Assembly: GCA_902984215.1 (NCBI GenBank)
Contig: CADWAF010000399.1
Location: 1-23,650 of the forward strand
DNA length: 23,650 bases
Direction: 5' to 3'
From: Willaertia magna
Lineage: Eukaryota; Heterolobosea; Eutetramitea; Acrasida; Naegleriidae
Of the stretch, positions 18,558 to 23,650 are shown piece by piece (the stretch's first letter is position 1; the number at the start of each line of letters is the position of its first letter). The translations under genes and the position numbers were made by a program. Below the pieces are notes generated by a model. It searched no databases, was not told the origin of the DNA, and saw nothing but the letters and a program-made list of their open reading frames with translations.

Positions 18558-18753
18558 GAAGGATTGCTGTTACCCAGAGAAATAAAGTTGTATTTAATTA
18601 ATGCTTTTGAGGGTTTGTATTTTTAACAAATGATTAGGGAATAATATTAAAATTAATAAAATCCAAAAAGAATTATTGTCCATTTTTGAAAATTAGTTTA
18701 TATTTTCAAGCATTATTAATAATAATGTATTTAATTTTTACAAAGAAATAAGA
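18558..18753. promoter_or_regulatory. Divergent promoter spacer
   Basis: These 196 bp separate the ATGs of the DHHC gene (minus) and the small membrane protein gene (plus), so any promoters of both must lie here. The sequence is AT-rich with no distinct motif that I can name; the leader before the plus-strand ATG is A-rich (AAAGAAATAAGA). Confidence 0.4.
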
Positions 18754-19182
18754 ATGGATCAAAACTACGTACCACCTCCTCAACAACAACCTTACTATCA
18801 ACAACAAGAATTTTACAAACAAAATTACGTACCACCACCTCAACAACAATTACCTGCTTCTTCTTATGCAGCTGAAGGCATTCCTAGTAGTGGTGACTAT
18901 TATTATGAACAACAAGAAGCTGAGAGTGCAAGAACAAGTTTCCTATTTGCAACAGTGATGTCCATTCTCTTCTTCTTTATATTTACTCCATTATGTTCTT
19001 GTTTCCCTTATCTCTTCTTATTTAAATATAGAAACTCATCAGTTGCTGCTGCCAGATATTATGGTAAATTGAGCGCCTCTTTATTTTATACACTATTTGT
19101 AATTAACAGTTTTCTATTTTGTGCTGCTGTAATAACTGCAATAGTTCTTGGTAGTATTTACGGCACTAGCAGAAATTATTAA
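18754..19182 (+). CDS. Small two-helix membrane protein with Gln/Pro-rich tail
   Basis: The product is 142 residues. The N-terminus carries two copies of QNYVPPPQQQ (3-12 and 23-32), separated by a Tyr/Gln-rich linker, so it is probably a disordered cytosolic tail. From about residue 59 two hydrophobic helices follow (59-87 and 107-133), with a Cys pair at the end of the first (TPLCSCFP) and a short loop rich in Tyr, Arg and Ala (KYRNSSVAAARYYGKLS). The layout (unstructured Pro-rich N-terminus, Cys-flanked helix, conserved-looking loop, second helix) is reminiscent of the CD225/dispanin family, but I see no diagnostic signature, so this is a low-confidence suggestion. Its stop is 33 nt from that of the next, convergent gene, and an AATAAA at 19209-19214 lies in between. 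No intron. Coding composition matches its neighbours. Confidence 0.75.
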   Translation: MDQNYVPPPQQQPYYQQQEFYKQNYVPPPQQQLPASSYAAEGIPSSGDYYYEQQEAESARTSFLFATVMSILFFFIFTPLCSCFPYLFLFKYRNSSVAAARYYGKLSASLFYTLFVINSFLFCAAVITAIVLGSIYGTSRNY

Positions 19183-19215
19183 TCTGTTTTAGTTTTTGAT
19201 TGACACAAAATAAAT

Positions 19216-20862
19216 TTACTTTTCATCTAAATCACTAGAAGCTTCCTCTTCTTCTTGGGCAGTAGATGTATTTGAAGTATTTTCTTGTGTTACCATTTTA
19301 CCCTCGCCACCTTCTTGTGCATAATCTAAGCTACTAGGAGGAAAATTAGAATTTTCATTTGTTGTGACATTCATCTTTTGTTTCTTTAATTGTTGATTGT
19401 TATTGTTGGCATTATTATTTGATGATCTAGTTTCTGGGGATGGTGTTTGTTTTCTCTTTAATTCATTATTTTGTGGAGTTCTTTGAATTTGTTGTTGTTG
19501 CTGTCTCTTCTTTAGAGTTTCTTCTTTACTATTCGAACTGTCTTGTTGTATTTGACCATTAGAAGAACCATTTTCTTTACCATTTACTTGATTGATATTA
19601 CCATTGGAATTACTTTGTTGTGGTTTAATTGGTTGCAATCCACACATCGTTCTTAATTTATTCTTTACTTCCAATTGAAAATCAGCACCATACTTCCTAA
19701 CAGATGTTAAATACTTTGCACATCTAAGAACATCATCAAAGTTTAATAAATTAAATGAATCTAATGGTTGCATTATATAAACATATTCTTCTGCTCCATT
19801 ATTGTTATTTTCATTATTTGCCTCAAATCTTCTCATTAAATAAGCAGTGACCATTGGACCAACACATGTTAAACCAGTCACCATTCTCTTTCTATTTTTG
19901 TCAGTTTTAAATAAACGATATTGAGTATCTAAAAATGTTTTTAAAGAAAGTGCTAATTCATTTTCTGCTTGATATTGTGAACCATTAACATCATTCATCT
20001 CTTTTGAACAAAAGAATGGTAAAAATACTCCATTAATCATTAATTGATTGATCTCTGAATAACTATTTCGATTTTGTATTCCAACAGATGGTGAAGGTGA
20101 ATTTTCTCTCAATAACTTAAATAATTCACGTATTTCTTGTCTTTTTTGATGTAATCCAATATAAAATATTCCATCTAATTGTTTCTTTTGAGTATTATTT
20201 ATAGTTACTGTCAATTCTCTATTTTCATCAAATAACATGTCAAAGTCTCTTAATATAAATCTATATAAATTTGAAAATATATTTCCTCTCCAAAAACTAT
20301 CATGTTTACCTGAATATCTTAACATTATTTGTGGAAGTTTAAACATTTGACTCCAAGTTTCACTAAAACACAAAAATTTATCAATTTAATTGTTTAAAAC
20401 TTACTTTAGAAAGAGAAATTCGGTCTTATTAATTTCATCATTTGGTTTATCAATTATTTGAATTGATTTACTTAGTTTTACAAAATTTGAAATTTCTTTT
20501 TTAACATTCATATGAACAGAAGATAACGAGGACTTTGGAACTGTTACTTGTTGTTGTAAAAGTTTGTTTTTGTAGTCTTGATATTCGCCATCAAGGAAAC
20601 AACTAATACCATCAATTGTTAGAGAGTCTGTTGATTTATTGGAATTATTATCTATATTATTGTTTGCATCTTTATTTAATTTATTTTCTTGCAAAGTTAC
20701 CGCAGCAAAGTTACCTATATGAATATGTTGTTCAGATTCCAATATTTCAAATCTAAATTGTGGATCATTAATATTAGTTGTATAATCACTATGGGAAAAA
20801 CTGAAATTTTGTATTGTGTGTCATCACCAACAATTAAAAATCATTACTTACACTTGTTCCAT
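19216..20862 (-). CDS. Unrecognised 517-residue protein with Gln/Asn-rich tail, three exons
   Basis: The exons are 20862-20852 (11 nt, ATGGAACAAGT), 20800-20405 and 20362-19216; the introns are 51 and 42 nt. Both introns have GTAAGT donors and TTCAG/TTTAG acceptors, and all phases agree, giving about 517 residues. Residues 5-130 are hydrophilic with a low-complexity Asn/Ser stretch in the middle. From about 130 to 380 there is a folded-looking core: ETWSQMFKLPQIMLRYSG (about 136-153), DSFWRGNIFSNLYRFILRDFDML, NRKRMVTGLTCVGPMV and EEYVYIMQPLDSFNLLNFDDV. The C-terminal 130 residues are Gln/Asn/Lys/Glu-rich and acidic at the end, with a KKQKM patch, suggesting a nuclear protein. I do not recognise the core. 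A second GTAAGT...TTTAG pair at 20912-20883 in the leader could be a 30-nt 5'UTR intron, but is shorter than all others. It is 99 nt downstream of the PCC-beta stop, on the same strand. Confidence 0.75.
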
Positions 20863-20961
20863 TTTTTGAAGAATGTATTTTTCTAAATTCCAGAAAAATA
20901 AGGAACACTTACAAAATACAATTTTTTGATGATTTTTATTTGGCGGTAAAGAGTTTAAAGC

Positions 20962-22647
20962 TTACAAAGGAATGTTAGAAATCTTTTTCTTTGGAGCATC
21001 TCTCTTTTTAGTTCTTAAAACTTCTAAATCTTCAATAATCTTTTGTCTTGTTTCATGTGGTTTAATAACATCATCTAAAAATCCTCTTCCTGCTGCTAAT
21101 AATGGTGTTGCGAATTTCTCACGATATTCATCTTCAGAAATACCCTTAATAATCTTTACAGCACCCGCTGGACCCATGACAGCAATATTTGCAGTTGCCC
21201 AAGCATAATTATAATCACCTCTTAAATGTTTAGAAGACATAACATCATAAGCACCACCATACGCCTTTCTTGTAATAACAGTAATCTTTGGAACTGTTGC
21301 TTCAGCATAAGCGAAAAGTAATTTAGCACCGTGACGAATAATACCACCATATTCTTGTGCAGTACCTGGAAGGAAACCTGGAACGTCAACAAATGTAAGA
21401 ATTGGAATATTGAAGGCATTTGCAAATCTTACAAAACGTGCAGCCTTAATAGAAGAGTTAATATCTAAAACACCAGCTAATTCTTGTGGTTGATTTGCAA
21501 TAATTGCAACGGTTTGACCACCCATACGTGCAAAACCAGTTATAATATTCTTTGCAAAATCAGGCATAATTTCAAAGAATTTATGTTCGTCAACAATTGG
21601 TTTAATAACACCATTTAACATATTGTATGGAGTATTTGGATCTGCAGGAATGGAGTAATCTAAACTATAATCTTTACGATCAACAGGATCATTTGTAGAA
21701 ACTAATGTACTTTGTGATCCTTCTCTATTACTTGAAGGTAAATAATTAATAAATTCTCTTGTATATTTAATAAGTTCAATATCATTGTCAAATGCACGAT
21801 GAGCAACACCAGAAACTGCAGTATGGGTAGTTGCACCACCTAATTGTTCACTTGTAACAGTTTCACGTGTAACAGAATGAACAACATCAGGACCTGTAAC
21901 AAACATATAACTTGTATTTCTAACCATGAAAATAAAGTCAGTCATTGCAGGACTGTAGACTGCACCACCGGCACAAGGACCACAAATTAATGAAATTTGA
22001 GGAACAACACCAGATGCATCAACATTACGTTGAAATACTTCTGCATAACCTGCTAAACTAGCAACACCTTCTTGAATTCTTGCACCTCCACTGTCATTAA
22101 TACCAATTACTGGAGCACCAACTTCCATTGCTTTATCCATAATTTTACAAATCTTTTGTGCATGAGTTTCGGAAAGAGATCCTCCAAATACTGTAAAATC
22201 TTGAGAGAATACAAAAACTAATCTTCCATTAATTGTACCATGACCTGTAACAACACCATCTCCTGCAGGTGTATCTTTTTCCATACCAAAATCAGTGCAT
22301 CTATGTCTAACAAATGAATCATACTCTCTAAATGATCCTTCGTCTAATAAGAGATCAATACGTTCTCTTGCTGTTAACTTTCCTTTTTGATGTTGTTTTT
22401 CAATTCTTGCACTGCCACCTCCTAGTTTGGCTTCCTTTTTAACAGAATCAATTCTTTCTTGATATTTTCTTAAAATTTCAGGTGGTGATTGTTTATCTGG
22501 AATATCCATAACACCTGAAATATCGAAACTAGTTGGTCCTTTAGCTCCAAGAATATTCAATTGATTAGAGAATGATCTTAGTGAATAGGAAGGTTTGATA
22601 GAAGAAGAAATCTTTGTTTTACAGAGAGATACTAAACTTTTTCTCAT
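20962..22647 (-). CDS. pccB: Propionyl-CoA carboxylase beta subunit, mitochondrial
   Basis: The carboxyltransferase subunit of propionyl-CoA carboxylase transfers CO2 from carboxybiotin (carried by the alpha subunit) to propionyl-CoA, giving methylmalonyl-CoA, in catabolism of odd-chain fatty acids, branched amino acids and propionate. I set the start at the ATG 22645-22647 ([11 protein letters not shown]); the frame is open upstream only through a GTG. The first roughly 30 residues are rich in Arg, Lys, Ser and Thr with no acidic residues, as expected for a mitochondrial leader. The mature part shows [71 protein letters not shown] and [15 protein letters not shown], covering both acyl-CoA and carboxybiotin halves at the family's full length (about 561 residues). 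The Asp after GGAY fits propionyl-CoA preference. The sequence pattern ([17 protein letters not shown]) favours PCC over methylcrotonyl-CoA carboxylase. There is no intron. The alpha subunit is not in the window. Confidence 0.95.
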   Translation of the reverse strand: MRKSLVSLCKTKISSSIKPSYSLRSFSNQLNILGAKGPTSFDISGVMDIPDKQSPPEILRKYQERIDSVKKEAKLGGGSARIEKQHQKGKLTARERIDLLLDEGSFREYDSFVRHRCTDFGMEKDTPAGDGVVTGHGTINGRLVFVFSQDFTVFGGSLSETHAQKICKIMDKAMEVGAPVIGINDSGGARIQEGVASLAGYAEVFQRNVDASGVVPQISLICGPCAGGAVYSPAMTDFIFMVRNTSYMFVTGPDVVHSVTRETVTSEQLGGATTHTAVSGVAHRAFDNDIELIKYTREFINYLPSSNREGSQSTLVSTNDPVDRKDYSLDYSIPADPNTPYNMLNGVIKPIVDEHKFFEIMPDFAKNIITGFARMGGQTVAIIANQPQELAGVLDINSSIKAARFVRFANAFNIPILTFVDVPGFLPGTAQEYGGIIRHGAKLLFAYAEATVPKITVITRKAYGGAYDVMSSKHLRGDYNYAWATANIAVMGPAGAVKIIKGISEDEYREKFATPLLAAGRGFLDDVIKPHETRQKIIEDLEVLRTKKRDAPKKKISNIPL

Positions 22648-22942
22648 TTTTTTTGTTTTTGGTTTTTTGAAAAATTTCTTCACACTTTTATTAAGGAATA
22701 GTCAAAAACAAGTAATTTGTTAATCGTTAAAATTAAACAATATCTGTTGCGTTTGTTTATTAAAAATTATCATTATTATTCCTTACAACATATAAAGTAA
22801 AAAAGTATTTATTTTAAAATAAAACTGACCTAAAGATTACAAAAAAATATAAAATATCATAAACCAAATTTTATTAAATCAATTCCACTTTTTTATTAAC
22901 ATAAAAAATTAATATTTACTTATTTATATCAAATTATTATAT

Positions 22943-22978
22943 ATTATTATAAAATGTTTTATATTATTTTATAATAAT
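22943..22978. repeat. 13-bp inverted repeat, 10-nt loop
   Basis: ATTATTATAAAAT (22943-22955) and ATTTTATAATAAT (22966-22978) are exact reverse complements separated by ten bases. The sequence is nearly all A/T, so chance is a realistic explanation. It shares the AT desert with the longer palindrome at 23081. Confidence 0.4.
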
Positions 22979-23080
22979 TTTTTAATATTTTTTTTAAAAA
23001 AAATTATAAACAATATTTTTTTTTTAATTTTTTTATGTTTTATTTTTAAATTTAAAAAATAAAAAATTTTATAAAATTAG

Positions 23081-23112
23081 TATAAATTATATTATTAATA
23101 ATATAATTTATA
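23081..23112. repeat. 32-bp perfect palindrome in AT desert
   Basis: The two 16-bp halves, TATAAATTATATTATT and AATAATATAATTTATA, are exact reverse complements with no spacer. The symmetry stops at the flanking bases (G at 23080, T at 23113). Such elements can extrude as cruciforms or be transposon or origin remnants, but the base composition makes a chance origin plausible. No gene lies nearby. Confidence 0.5.
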
Positions 23113-23650
23113 TTATTTAATAAAATATTAATATTACTATTGTTTTAAAAAAAATTAAAAATAAAAATATTTTAAAAAACAAAATAAATTTATATTATTT
23201 TTTTTATTTTTATATTGAATTATTTTTATTTTAATAAAAATATCTTTAATATTTTCTTTATTTTTTATTTTTTTGTTATTAAAATAAGTAGAATTATTGT
23301 TAATTTATTTATTTATTAATTTATTTAAGTATTAAAGTATAATTTTTAATTTTTATTATTTTTATTATTTTATTATAATTTATTAAAAATTAAAATAACT
23401 TTTTAGAATAGGTTAAAAATTTAAAAATTGTTTATTTTTAAAGGTTTATTAATGTTAATTTTTTTTATATATATAATTATGAGATTATTAAATTATAAAG
23501 GAACAAAATATATTTATTATATATGATAAAAAATAAATATTAATATTTGTTATTTTAAATTAATAATATTACTTAATTTATATCTACTTAGCAGTACTAT
23601 AGTTTTTAAAAAAAAAAAAAAATAAAAGTTTTTTACAGAAATTTGTAAAA

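Larger units (their letters stand above)
22648..23650. other. Extremely AT-rich non-coding desert
   Basis: After the PCC-beta leader (to about 22740) the sequence becomes almost pure A and T to the window end. I see no open frame of protein character, no RNA gene and no degraded gene, apart from the inverted repeats listed separately. GC content is far below that of the coding spacers elsewhere in the window, which suggests a distinct compartment such as a repeat-rich or subtelomeric stretch; no telomere-like tandem repeat is present. Confidence 0.6.

Noticed and set aside
20689..20886. Plus-strand 65-codon frame over the first exons of the 517-residue gene
   Set aside because: Opposite strand of a gene whose splice phases and coding composition agree; no protein character of its own.
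22690..23650. Telomere or subtelomeric repeat array at the right end
   Set aside because: No tandem short repeat of telomere type is present; only AT-rich unique sequence and two inverted repeats.

Overview
The window looks like nuclear DNA of an AT-rich, free-living, probably amoeboid protist. The evidence is spliceosomal introns of about 42-59 nt with GTAAGT/GTATGT donors and TAG/CAG acceptors, Asn/Gln/Ser-rich disordered segments, a mitochondrial-type enzyme with a targeting leader, and eukaryote-only families (TKL receptor kinase, DHHC palmitoyltransferase, PARP6/8-like ADP-ribosyltransferase, F-box/LRR protein). TAA and TGA act as stops in all intact genes, so the code is standard. A heterolobosean (Naegleria-like) or an amoebozoan would fit; the sequence alone does not decide.

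The left 4.3 kb is a decayed region. A possible small N-rich minus-strand gene (101-638) has frames that do not join. Next comes a readable but broken plus-strand relic of a large EGF-repeat surface protein (about 768-2470). Two minus-strand relics follow: a low-complexity Asn/Leu ORF with a homopolymer frameshift (2657-3513) and a Cys-containing reading with several stops and shifts (3547-4287).

From 4.66 kb to 22.65 kb the DNA is gene-dense and intact. In order: a beta-helix receptor-like TKL kinase (+), an unrecognised hydrophilic protein (-), a redoxin-fold protein with a long disordered tail (-), an F-box/LRR protein (+), a PARP6/8-like mono-ADP-ribosyltransferase (+), a cytosolic 5'-nucleotidase-type phosphoesterase in five exons (+), a DHHC palmitoyltransferase (-), a small two-helix membrane protein (+), an unrecognised three-exon nuclear-type protein (-), and mitochondrial propionyl-CoA carboxylase beta (-). 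Spacers are short: three convergent pairs have stops 6, 33 and 144 nt apart, and tandem genes are about 80-130 nt apart. The last kilobase is extremely AT-rich, non-coding, and contains perfect palindromes.

The genes do not form a pathway or operon. Several are regulatory (kinase, F-box, PARP, palmitoylation), but that is normal for a protist chromosome. I found no RNA gene, CRISPR array or recognisable transposon. No clearly undescribed multi-gene system is evident. The best leads are the EGF relic, the PARP6/8-like protein with its N-terminal half, the beta-helix kinase, the redoxin lacking one active-site Cys, the F-box protein's repeated N-terminal motif, and the unrecognised 517-residue protein.
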